Below, in pieces: positions 1 to 5,233 of a stretch of 10,521 bases of DNA. The DNA lies in contig JAEYUL010000196.1 of NCBI GenBank assembly GCA_023432565.1, forward strand, positions 1 to 10,521. Reading direction: 5' to 3'. Origin of the DNA: Actinomycetes bacterium. GTDB lineage: Bacteria > Actinomycetota > Actinomycetes > Actinomycetales > Cellulomonadaceae. The stretch's first letter is position 1; each line of letters opens with the position of its first letter. Both the position numbers and the translations under genes were made by a program. Below the pieces are notes generated by a model. It saw nothing but the letters and a program-made list of their open reading frames with translations, had not been told where the DNA came from and made no database searches.

Positions 1-22
1 CTGCAAGGAAGTGAACGGCCGC

Positions 23-226
23 ATGGCAACTGGCACCGTGAAGTGGTTCAACGCCGAGAAGGGGTTCGGCTTCATCGCCCCCGACGACGGTGGACCGGAC
101 GTCTTCGCCCACTACTCCGCCATCCAGACGAGCGGCTTCCGCTCGCTCGAGGAGAACCAGAAGGTCGAGTTCGAGGTGACGCAGGGCCAGAAGGGCCCGC
201 AGGCCGCGAACATCCAGCCTCTCTGA
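23..226 (+). CDS. cspA: Cold-shock protein, CspA family
   Basis: This 67-aa protein is a complete single cold-shock domain, the usual length for the family. It should act in the cytoplasm as an RNA chaperone that binds single-stranded RNA/DNA and melts secondary structure. The opening TGTVKWFNAEKGFGFI carries RNP1 (KGFGFI, about residues 13-18), and DVFAHYSAI (about 27-35) is RNP2. I chose ATG at 23 because the family begins MA.GTVKWFN and AAGGAAG lies upstream at 5-11. An in-frame GTG at 11 would add only MNGR and overlaps that ribosome binding site. The gene is followed at once by a strong hairpin, so it is probably monocistronic. Any long cold-responsive 5' leader would lie outside the window, so regulation cannot be judged. 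Family assignment is near certain; the symbol is generic, since actinobacteria carry several paralogues. Confidence 0.96.
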   Translation: MATGTVKWFNAEKGFGFIAPDDGGPDVFAHYSAIQTSGFRSLEENQKVEFEVTQGQKGPQAANIQPL

Positions 227-233
227 CGCACGT

Positions 234-267
234 ACGAACGGCGGGTCCCCTGGGGCCCGCCGTTCGT
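234..267 (+). terminator. Rho-independent-type terminator hairpin after cspA
   Basis: Twelve perfect base pairs (ACGAACGGCGGG at 234-245 with CCCGCCGTTCGT at 256-267) are extended inward by a G-U and two G-C pairs, leaving a four-base loop at 249-252. It starts 7 bases after the cspA stop. The following sequence TCGTCTC is only weakly T-rich, as is usual for terminators in high-GC actinobacteria. Confidence 0.85.
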
Positions 268-334
268 CGTCTCACGCACCAGGACGCGCGAGCCGACGAG
301 CACGCGACGGCTCGCGCGCCACGACGAGGACGTC

Positions 335-871
335 ATGAGCACTCAGCCCGGGTGGTACCCGGACCCGCACCACCCCGGCTCGCTGCGTTGGTTCGACGGG
401 ACGCAGTGGACCGAGCACGTCTCCGGGGCGCCCGCCCTGGCCCGCCCCGCCTCGTCGCGGTCCACCACGACCGTCGTCGTGACGGTCGTGGTGTGCGTCG
501 TCGGCGCTCTGATCGTGCTCGGCGTCCTGGCGGCGATCGCGATCCCCGTGGCGCTCGACAGGGGCGACCGGGCGGAGTTCGCCTCGTCCGTACGGGACGC
601 GACGTGCGAGCAGGTGGCCGCCGAGGCCGTCGAGATCTCGCACCGCGACCTGCCCGCGGGGTACGTCGCGCTCGCCGCGATCACCGACGTGCACACCGTC
701 TCCGACGACCGGGACACCGTCCAGAGACCGGGCCGGGGCGAGTACGCGCACGTCCTGACCTGCGAGGGCACGGCCCGGTGGGACGACCGGTCCGAGAGCC
801 GCATCCGTGTGGCGCTCTACGTCGACTCGGCGGGCCGTCACACGATCAGCGACGTCACCCGGACGACCTGA
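335..871 (+). CDS. DUF2510 domain membrane protein
   Basis: This is a 178-aa protein. Residues 6-28 (GWYPDP...LRWFDGTQWTEH) match the DUF2510 module, a short Trp-rich cytoplasmic motif common at the N-terminus of actinobacterial membrane proteins; its function is unknown. An Ala/Pro/Ser linker follows, then one hydrophobic helix at about 46-74, then a roughly 100-residue domain that should face outward. That domain holds two cysteines (C91, C143) that could form a disulfide. The end of the helix, LAAIAIP, looks like the helix of type IV prepilins, but the G/FTxxE processing site is absent. ATG at 335 is preceded by ACGAGGA at 324-330. I cannot assign a function to the C-terminal domain; it vaguely resembles small DUF4333-like lipoprotein domains. 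Gene reality is well supported by the domain and codon pattern. Confidence 0.88.
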   Translation: MSTQPGWYPDPHHPGSLRWFDGTQWTEHVSGAPALARPASSRSTTTVVVTVVVCVVGALIVLGVLAAIAIPVALDRGDRAEFASSVRDATCEQVAAEAVEISHRDLPAGYVALAAITDVHTVSDDRDTVQRPGRGEYAHVLTCEGTARWDDRSESRIRVALYVDSAGRHTISDVTRTT

Positions 872-873
872 TG

Positions 874-906
874 CCGCACGTCCGGGCGAATGCACCCGCC
901 GTGCGG
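874..906 (+). terminator. Possible terminator hairpin after the DUF2510 gene
   Basis: CCGCACG (874-880) pairs with CGTGCGG (900-906). An inner four-pair stem (CGGG 883-886 with CCCG 895-898) is separated from it by a small internal loop. It begins three bases after the stop codon. There is no T tract, so termination is inferred from position only. Confidence 0.4.
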
Positions 907-938
907 GCCAGAAGGTCGGGGAACGGCGGCTCGCCCTC

Positions 939-951
939 TAGAGTGTCCCCG
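939..951 (+). promoter_or_regulatory. Candidate leaderless promoter (-10) of the ParB-like/LytR_C operon
   Basis: TAGAGT at 939-944 fits the actinobacterial -10 consensus TANNNT and ends exactly six bases before the GTG start at 951. Transcription would therefore begin at or next to the start codon. No Shine-Dalgarno sequence is visible between the hexamer and the GTG, which agrees with a leaderless mRNA. No convincing -35 box is seen. Confidence 0.5.
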
Positions 952-1247
952 TGATCTTCAAGGCGGTGGGCGAGGGCAGGCCCTACCCGGACCACGGGCT
1001 CGAGACGGCCAAGCAGTGGGCTGAGGTCCCGCCGCGCCAGGTGCGGCTCGACGAGCTCGTGACGACGAAGCGCACCCTCGACCTCGACGCGCTGCTCTCC
1101 GAGGACTCCACCTTCTACGGCGACCTGTTCGCGCACGTCGTGCAGTACAAGGGCGTCATGTACCTCGAGGACGGTCTGCACCGTGCGGTGCGCGCGGCGC
1201 TGCAGCAGCGTCCCGTGCTCCACGCGCGGGTCCTGGTGGTCGAGTGA
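951..1247 (+). CDS. Small conserved actinobacterial protein, ParB-like motif (often labelled VapB family)
   Basis: This 98-aa cytoplasmic protein is highly conserved in Streptomyces, mycobacteria and relatives, where, as I recall, automated annotation often calls it a VapB-family antitoxin. I see no ribbon-helix-helix or AbrB-type DNA-binding segment, and no PIN-domain toxin lies beside it, so I do not adopt that label. The pattern VRLDELV at 31-37, then YKGVMYLEDGLHRAVRAAL at 66-84 and VLHARVLVV at 89-97, instead resembles a minimal ParB/sulfiredoxin-like fold (hydrophobic strand, DGxHR, helix, xVxAxV). The motif residues would be D74, G75, H77 and R78. This is inference from motif layout. 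GTG at 951 is the only sensible start and appears leaderless. Its TGA overlaps the GTG of the next gene, so the two proteins are probably translationally coupled and may share a cell-envelope role. Confidence 0.88.
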   Translation: MIFKAVGEGRPYPDHGLETAKQWAEVPPRQVRLDELVTTKRTLDLDALLSEDSTFYGDLFAHVVQYKGVMYLEDGLHRAVRAALQQRPVLHARVLVVE

Positions 1248-1861
1248 GCGACGTCGACCGCGCTCGTGCTCTGCGGCGACGGCACATGCGGGAGCGCCAG
1301 GCCGTGGTGTTCGGTGTGCTGCTCGCGGGGCTCGCGGTCATCGGCCTGGGCGCCGCTGCGGTCTACACCGGCAGCCTGAGCCTGCCGTTCGTCGAGGAGG
1401 AGTTCGCCGCCAAGCCGACTCCCACGCCGACGTTCCGCGCGTTCCCGTGCCCGCCGGACGGCGCCCTGCCCGTCCCCTACGGGGACATCACGCTCAACGT
1501 CTACAACTCGACGAGCAAGAGCGGACTCGCCGCGACGACCATGAAGTCGTTCACCGACCGTGGCTTCGCGGCGGGGGAGACCGGCAACCAGCCGGCGTTC
1601 TCGGGCGCCGCGCAGATCTCGTTCGGTGTCTCGGGCGTCGCGGCCGCGTACACGGTCGCCGCGCACCTGACCGACCCGGTGCTCGTGCTCGACGGCCGCA
1701 AGAGCGCCACGGTCGACGTCACGCTGGGTTCCGAGTTCACCGAGTTGATCCCCGCCGACCAGGTGACCCTCGACCCCGAGACGCCGCTGGTCGCGCCGAA
1801 GGGCTGCAAGCCGCTGCCGACGCCCACGGCCGAGCCGAGCGCCGCCGCCACCGCCGGCTGA
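1244..1861 (+). CDS. Membrane-anchored LytR_C domain protein
   Basis: This 205-aa protein is built as a short basic cytoplasmic N-terminus (RARALRRRHMRERQ), one transmembrane helix at about 20-41, a Thr/Pro linker, a LytR_C domain at about 82-165 (starting LNVYNSTSKSGLA, the typical I.V.N.s...GLA opening) and a Pro/Ala-rich tail. C69 and C188 flank the domain and could form a disulfide outside the cell. LytR_C domains occur at the end of LytR-CpsA-Psr wall-polymer ligases and as stand-alone envelope proteins such as mycobacterial VirR and Cei. This one has no LCP catalytic domain, so an accessory envelope role is likely but not shown. The GTG start at 1244 overlaps the previous stop in a GTGA junction, giving strong evidence for coupling. 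A tandem repeat block begins directly after its stop codon. Confidence 0.92.
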   Translation: MSDVDRARALRRRHMRERQAVVFGVLLAGLAVIGLGAAAVYTGSLSLPFVEEEFAAKPTPTPTFRAFPCPPDGALPVPYGDITLNVYNSTSKSGLAATTMKSFTDRGFAAGETGNQPAFSGAAQISFGVSGVAAAYTVAAHLTDPVLVLDGRKSATVDVTLGSEFTELIPADQVTLDPETPLVAPKGCKPLPTPTAEPSAAATAG

Positions 1862-1866
1862 CGCAG

Positions 1867-1950
1867 CGACACGACAGCAGCGTCACGACAGCCGCGACAC
1901 GACAGCAGCGTCACGACAGCCGCGACACGACAGCCGCGACACGACAGCAG
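1867..1950. repeat. Six tandem 14-bp repeats (minisatellite)
   Basis: Six consecutive 14-bp units fit the consensus CGWCACGACAGCMG with no gaps: 1867-1880, 1881-1894, 1895-1908, 1909-1922, 1923-1936 and 1937-1950. Only position 3 (A/T) and position 13 (A/C) vary. The first four form two identical 28-bp pairs. Degenerate copies follow at 1951-1964 and 1965-1978 and run into the left arm of the terminator hairpin. The block sits between two convergent genes, starting 5 bases after the LytR_C stop codon. It is not a CRISPR, as there are no spacers. Confidence 0.93.
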
Positions 1951-1963
1951 CCGCACGGCATCA

Positions 1964-2028
1964 GCCGCACGACGACGAACGCCGCGGGCCGACTCCTGGG
2001 AGCCGGTCCGCGGCGTTGGTCGTGCGGC
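1964..2028. terminator. Large bidirectional terminator hairpin between convergent genes
   Basis: GCCGCACGAC (1964-1973) pairs with GTCGTGCGGC (2019-2028). After a small internal loop, AACGCCGCGG (1978-1987) pairs with CCGCGGCGTT (2008-2017). The stem continues through 1988-1996 with 1999-2007, with one mismatch and one G-U, to a tiny apex. It ends two bases before the permease stop (2030-2032, minus strand) and about 100 bases after the LytR_C stop, so it can serve both genes. Confidence 0.85.
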
Positions 2029-2029
2029 G

Positions 2030-3400
2030 TCAGTGCGGGGCCGCGGCCTTGACGGCGTGCTCGTCGCCCCCGGGAGCTGACGCCGGGGACGCCGGCTCGT
2101 GCGTCGTGCCGCGCCACCGCGAGAGCACGCGCATCAGGTGGTACAGGCCGATCGCAGCGGCGGTCCCGAGCGCGATGCCCTCGAACAGCATGTCGCCCGC
2201 CTTCCACGTGAAGTTGGCGATGCCGATGATCAGCGCGACGGCAGCGGGCGTGAGGTTCACCGGGTCGGAGAAGTCGACCTTGTTCTGGATCCAGATGCGC
2301 GCGCCGAGCAGACCGATCATGCCGTAGAGCAGCGTCGCGGCTCCGCCGATGACTCCTGCCGGAACGGACGCCACGGCCTCGCCGAACTTCGGCGAGAGCG
2401 CCAGCAGCAGCGCGGCGAACCCGGCGACCCAGTACGCGGCGGTCGAGTACACGCGCGTCGCGGCCATGACGCCGATGTTCTCGGCGTAGGTGGTGGTGCC
2501 GGAGCCACCGCCGACGCCCGCGAGCGTGGTGGCCACGCCGTCGGCGAACAGCGCGCGGCCGGTCACCGGGTCGAGGTCGCGACCGGTCATCGCCGTCACG
2601 GACTTCAGGTGGCCGATGTTCTCGGCGACGAGGACCAGGACGACGGGCAGGAACAACCCGAGGACGCCGACGTCGAAGCGCGGGGTGACGAACTCCGGCA
2701 GCCCGACGAGCGGAGCGGCCTTCACCTCGGTGAAGTCGACCTCGCCGCGCAGCACCGCGACGACGTACCCGATCGCTACGCCGACGAGGATCGACAGCCG
2801 GCCGAGGATGCCGCGGAAGAGCACGGAGCACAGGATGATCGCACCGAGGGTGGCCATCGCGGTCACGGGTGCGGCACGGAACCCCTGGTCCTCACTCTGG
2901 CCCCATGCGGCGGGGGCGAGGTTGAATCCGATGAGGGCCACGATCGTGCCGGTCACCACCGGCGGCATCGTCACCTCGATCCAGCGCGTCCCGGCGAAGT
3001 GCACGACCAGGCCGACGACCGCAAGGGTCACGCCCGTCACCAGGATCCCGCCGACGGCGATCTGCTGACCACCGCTAGCGGTCGCGGCCCCGATCGGTGC
3101 GATGAACGCAAAGCTCGAGCCCAGGTAGCTGGGTACACGGTTGCGCGTGATGACCAGGAACAGCAGCGTGCCGACCGCCGAGAAGAACAGCGTCGTCTGC
3201 GCCGAGAATCCCGTGATGAGCGGCACCAGGAACGTCGCGCCGAACATCGCGACCACGTGCTGCATGCCGATGCCTATGGTGCGCGGCCACGAGAGGCGCT
3301 CGTCGGGGGAGACCACCTCGCCCGGGCGGATCGTCTTGCCGTCGCCGTGCACCGTCCAACCGAACCAGCGCCCTCGCCGGGCCTCGGCCTCAACCGCCAC
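2030..3400 (-). CDS. Uracil/xanthine permease, NCS2 family
   Basis: This 456-aa polytopic membrane protein of the nucleobase:cation symporter-2 family imports uracil or xanthine-type bases with protons. Family signatures include GMQHVVAMFGATFLVPL (about 45-61), the Ser/Thr-rich half-helix SYLGSSFAFIAPIGA (91-105), and two glutamates in AENIGHLK (E260) and YAENIG (E307). These fall where UraA's substrate-binding Glu241 and Glu290 lie, with nearly the same separation. UraA-like spacing suggests uracil, but xanthine cannot be excluded. I chose GTG at 3400 because AGGAGAGGAG (3406-3415) sits 5 bases upstream. The open frame runs 72 codons further up to 3616, but that part is Arg/Ser-rich, lacks membrane character and overlaps the divergent gene. 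The C-terminus ends in a short Pro/Ala tail. It is a single-gene unit, convergent with the LytR_C gene. Confidence 0.95.
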   Translation of the reverse strand: MAVEAEARRGRWFGWTVHGDGKTIRPGEVVSPDERLSWPRTIGIGMQHVVAMFGATFLVPLITGFSAQTTLFFSAVGTLLFLVITRNRVPSYLGSSFAFIAPIGAATASGGQQIAVGGILVTGVTLAVVGLVVHFAGTRWIEVTMPPVVTGTIVALIGFNLAPAAWGQSEDQGFRAAPVTAMATLGAIILCSVLFRGILGRLSILVGVAIGYVVAVLRGEVDFTEVKAAPLVGLPEFVTPRFDVGVLGLFLPVVLVLVAENIGHLKSVTAMTGRDLDPVTGRALFADGVATTLAGVGGGSGTTTYAENIGVMAATRVYSTAAYWVAGFAALLLALSPKFGEAVASVPAGVIGGAATLLYGMIGLLGARIWIQNKVDFSDPVNLTPAAVALIIGIANFTWKAGDMLFEGIALGTAAAIGLYHLMRVLSRWRGTTHEPASPASAPGGDEHAVKAAAPH

Positions 3401-3405
3401 GTCAG

Positions 3406-3415
3406 CTCCTCTCCT
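3406..3415 (-). promoter_or_regulatory. Double ribosome binding site fixing the permease start
   Basis: On the minus strand this reads AGGAGAGGAG, two overlapping Shine-Dalgarno cores, with 5 bases between the nearer one and GTG at 3400. It is the main argument for starting the permease at 3400 rather than further upstream. Confidence 0.8.
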
Positions 3416-3448
3416 GGTCCGGCTCGACGACCGGCTCGCTGCCACGCT

Positions 3449-3491
3449 GCACGCGGTCGGCGACCGGTGCCTCCCCCCGGGACGGAGGGTA
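3449..3491 (-). promoter_or_regulatory. Candidate permease promoter and leader hairpin
   Basis: On the minus strand, TACCCT (3491-3486) fits the TANNNT -10 consensus and would give a leader of about 78 bases before the permease GTG. Near the start of that leader, 3449-3470 can fold into a nine-pair hairpin with one bulge (GCAC-CGGTC / GACCG-GTGC, three-base loop). No clear -35 box is seen. A regulatory role is a guess. Confidence 0.3.
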
Positions 3492-3543
3492 GTGGTCCGC
3501 GCTCGCCGAGCAGGCAGAACGCCCTCATGACATCGTCGTGCGG

Positions 3544-3549
3544 TAACGT
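3544..3549 (+). promoter_or_regulatory. Possible -10 of the small proline-rich gene
   Basis: TAACGT fits TANNNT and lies 22 bases before the ATG at 3572, leaving room for a short leader with the GGAGG at 3562-3566. There is no recognisable -35 box, so this is weak. Confidence 0.25.
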
Positions 3550-3571
3550 CCGCTTCGATCCGGAGGCCGAG

Positions 3572-3790
3572 ATGTCCGAGAATGACGAGATCCTCACCCC
3601 GCCCGCGCCCGAGCACGTCGTCCCCGGCGACGCGCCCGACCCGGTCAAGGCTACGGAACCCGTGGCACCGCCGGCACCCGACGAGCAGGACCTGACGGAC
3701 GAGGAGCTCCTGGAGGAGCGGCGGCCCATCATGCCGCCGAACGGCCCGCAGGGCGGAGTGATCCTCCCGCCGACCGACCGGGTGCAGTAG
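3572..3790 (+). CDS. Small proline-rich acidic hypothetical protein
   Basis: This protein of 72 aa is not recognised as a known family. The start ATG at 3572 is well placed after GGAGG (3562-3566, 5-base gap). The sequence is strongly biased: 16 prolines and 16 acidic residues against 4 basic ones, with no cysteine, no tryptophan and no hydrophobic segment, so it should be a soluble disordered protein. The acidic stretch DEQDLTDEELLEERR (about 37-51) could form a short helix; the C-terminal part is Pro/Gly-rich (IMPPNGPQGGVILPP). It is divergent from the permease and lies 54 bases upstream of the glycosyltransferase in the same reading frame, separated by a TAG stop. Co-transcription with the glycosyltransferase is likely unless the hairpin between them terminates. 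An ATG at 3527 would give a longer form but lacks a ribosome binding site. Confidence 0.75.
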   Translation: MSENDEILTPPAPEHVVPGDAPDPVKATEPVAPPAPDEQDLTDEELLEERRPIMPPNGPQGGVILPPTDRVQ

Positions 3791-3807
3791 CCCCTCAGCC
3801 CGACCAC

Positions 3808-3848
3808 GCCCCGCCCGCAGCGGGGCCTACCGACGGAGGCCCCGCTGC
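3808..3848 (+). promoter_or_regulatory. Mutually exclusive hairpins over the glycosyltransferase start
   Basis: Hairpin A is a perfect 12-bp stem (GCAGCGGGGCCT 3817-3828 with AGGCCCCGCTGC 3837-3848, loop ACCGACGG). Its right arm and loop contain the GGAGG ribosome binding site (3835-3839) and the CTG start (3845-3847). Hairpin B pairs GCCCCG (3808-3813) with CGGGGC (3821-3826), using the left arm of A and so freeing the ribosome binding site. The sequence shows both possibilities. Whether this is translational control, attenuation or just a terminator for the preceding gene is undecided. Confidence 0.6.
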
Positions 3849-5233
3849 ACCGCCTGCTCCGCTCGACGCCGATCGTCTGGCTCGCGTTCCTCGTCGTGCA
3901 CACCTGGCTGCTCGTCCTGGGCGTGTACCTGCGGCCCGCGCAGACGTTCTGGGACGTCGACCTGTACCGCTGGTGGATGTGGCAGGGCCTGCATGACGGC
4001 ACCTGGCCGGTGCTGGACGGCGCATGGGTGTACCCGGTCGGGGCGATCGTCCCGATGCTGACGGCCGCGACGGGCGGCACGGACAGCACGTCCGGGTACG
4101 CGCTCGCCTGGTCGTGCTGGGTCACCGCGTTCAACGCGGTGGGGCTGGTCGCGCTGCTGCACGCGCCGCGCGTCGTGGGGCACCGGGCGATCGCTCGCAC
4201 CACCGCGGGGGCGTGGTGGTGGATCGCGTTCACGGCGCTGCTCGGGCCGGTCGCGATGGGCCGGCTCGACGCCGTGGTCGCACCCGTGGTGATCTGTGCG
4301 CTCGTCGTCGCGCTGCGGCACCCGCGACTGGCGTCGGCACTGCTGACCGTGGGCGCGTGGATCAAGGCCGCGCCCGGGGCGCTGCTGGTCGCGCTCGTCG
4401 TCGTCGTGCGACGCCCGTGGCGCCAGGTGGTGCTGCCTGCGGCGCTCGTGTGCGCCGGTGTCGTGGCGTTCGTGGTGCTCGCGGGCGGACGTGAGCACCT
4501 GCTGTCCTTCCTCACCGAGCAGGACGAGCGCGGGCTGCAGATCGAGGCCGTGGGTGCGACACCGTGGGTGCTGGCCGGCCTCGTTGATCCCGACGTGCGG
4601 ATCGAGCTCAACGGCGAGCTCATCACCTGGGAGGTGCACGGCCCTGGTGCGCAGGCCGCAGCGGATGCGCTCGGGCTGCTGTTCGTCGTCGGGATCGCCG
4701 CGTCAGGACTGTTCCTGTGGTGGTGCGCCCGGCGACTGGGGCCGCGCCTGTGGTCCGACGACACGGCGCGCGCCCAGCTGCTGGTGCGCGGCGCGCTGCT
4801 GGTCGCCACGCTGCTGATCGTGCTCAACAAGGTGGGTTCGCCGCAGTACGTGGGGTGGATCGCGCCGCCGGTGGCCGTCGCACTGGCCCTGCGTCTGCCC
4901 GGGTGGCGGCCGACCGCGTGGCTCGTCGCCGGCATCGCCGGTGTCACGCAGCTGATCTTCCCGTGGGGGTACCCGCAGATCACCGCCGAGGGCGCGGGGA
5001 TGACCCTGCTGCTGGCGGGCCGCAACCTCGCGCTCGTCGTGCTGGCCGCGCTCGTCGTGCTGGACCTGCTCCGCGAGCTGCGCGCACCGCACCTGACGTC
5101 ACCCGTCGCGGCCGCACCCGCCGAGCAGGACGCCACCGGTCCCGACGAGCGGGCCGAGGCGGCGCCCGGCGAGCCGGGTGCGCTGGTGCCCGACCCTCAG
5201 GCCGGGCACCAGCGCGACGCTCAGCCGAGCTGA
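3845..5233 (+). CDS. GT87-type (GT-C fold) polyprenyl-phosphate-dependent membrane glycosyltransferase
   Basis: This protein of 462 aa has about ten hydrophobic segments. The first runs through PIVWLAFLVVHTWLLVLGVYL (9-29) and is followed by FWDVDLYRWW (35-44). The acidic pair D37/D39 in the first extracytoplasmic loop is the typical GT-C catalytic motif, as in the PimE-like GT87/DUF2029 family, which transfers sugars from polyprenyl-phosphate donors outside the membrane. VYPVGA and KVGSPQYVGW are further family-like segments. The acceptor and sugar are unknown; mannose is only a guess. No ATG, GTG or TTG occurs in frame between the upstream stop (3788) and GTG 3896. Starting at 3896 would cut the first helix and lacks a ribosome binding site, so I chose CTG 3845, five bases after GGAGG. 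The last 40 or so residues are a disordered Ala/Pro/Glu tail whose DNA contains a terminator-like hairpin. Confidence 0.88.
   Translation: MHRLLRSTPIVWLAFLVVHTWLLVLGVYLRPAQTFWDVDLYRWWMWQGLHDGTWPVLDGAWVYPVGAIVPMLTAATGGTDSTSGYALAWSCWVTAFNAVGLVALLHAPRVVGHRAIARTTAGAWWWIAFTALLGPVAMGRLDAVVAPVVICALVVALRHPRLASALLTVGAWIKAAPGALLVALVVVVRRPWRQVVLPAALVCAGVVAFVVLAGGREHLLSFLTEQDERGLQIEAVGATPWVLAGLVDPDVRIELNGELITWEVHGPGAQAAADALGLLFVVGIAASGLFLWWCARRLGPRLWSDDTARAQLLVRGALLVATLLIVLNKVGSPQYVGWIAPPVAVALALRLPGWRPTAWLVAGIAGVTQLIFPWGYPQITAEGAGMTLLLAGRNLALVVLAALVVLDLLRELRAPHLTSPVAAAPAEQDATGPDERAEAAPGEPGALVPDPQAGHQRDAQPS
5180..5215. terminator. Bidirectional terminator hairpin inside the glycosyltransferase 3' end
   Basis: A perfect 13-bp stem, GCGCTGGTGCCCG (5180-5192) with CGGGCACCAGCGC (5203-5215), has a 10-base loop. 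It lies 5 bases beyond the oxidoreductase stop (5221-5223, minus strand), so it is well placed as that gene's terminator. It is encoded within the last codons of the convergent glycosyltransferase, just before its stop at 5231-5233. There is no T tract. Confidence 0.7.

Noticed and set aside
951..1247. Toxin-antitoxin system
   Set aside because: No PIN or other toxin gene is adjacent; the coupled partner is a membrane LytR_C protein.
1867..1950. CRISPR-like array
   Set aside because: The units are 14 bp and directly adjacent, with no spacers and no cas genes, so it is a tandem repeat.
3400..3418. PyrR-like RNA site ACCAGGAGAGG before the permease
   Set aside because: It is only similar to the PyrR consensus with an extra base, and the purine run is explained by the double ribosome binding site.
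3401..3616. A 72-codon upstream extension of the permease
   Set aside because: The frame is open, but it is Arg/Ser-rich, has no membrane character, overlaps the divergent gene, and ignores the strong ribosome binding site before GTG 3400.
3788..3845. Stop-codon readthrough fusing the small acidic protein to the glycosyltransferase
   Set aside because: The frames match across the TAG, but a good ribosome binding site lies between the two and the small protein looks complete. No recoding signal is recognised.
3274..5136. A 620-codon minus-strand open frame opposite the glycosyltransferase
   Set aside because: It is Ser/Thr/Arg-rich with no family signature, while the plus strand encodes a clear membrane enzyme.
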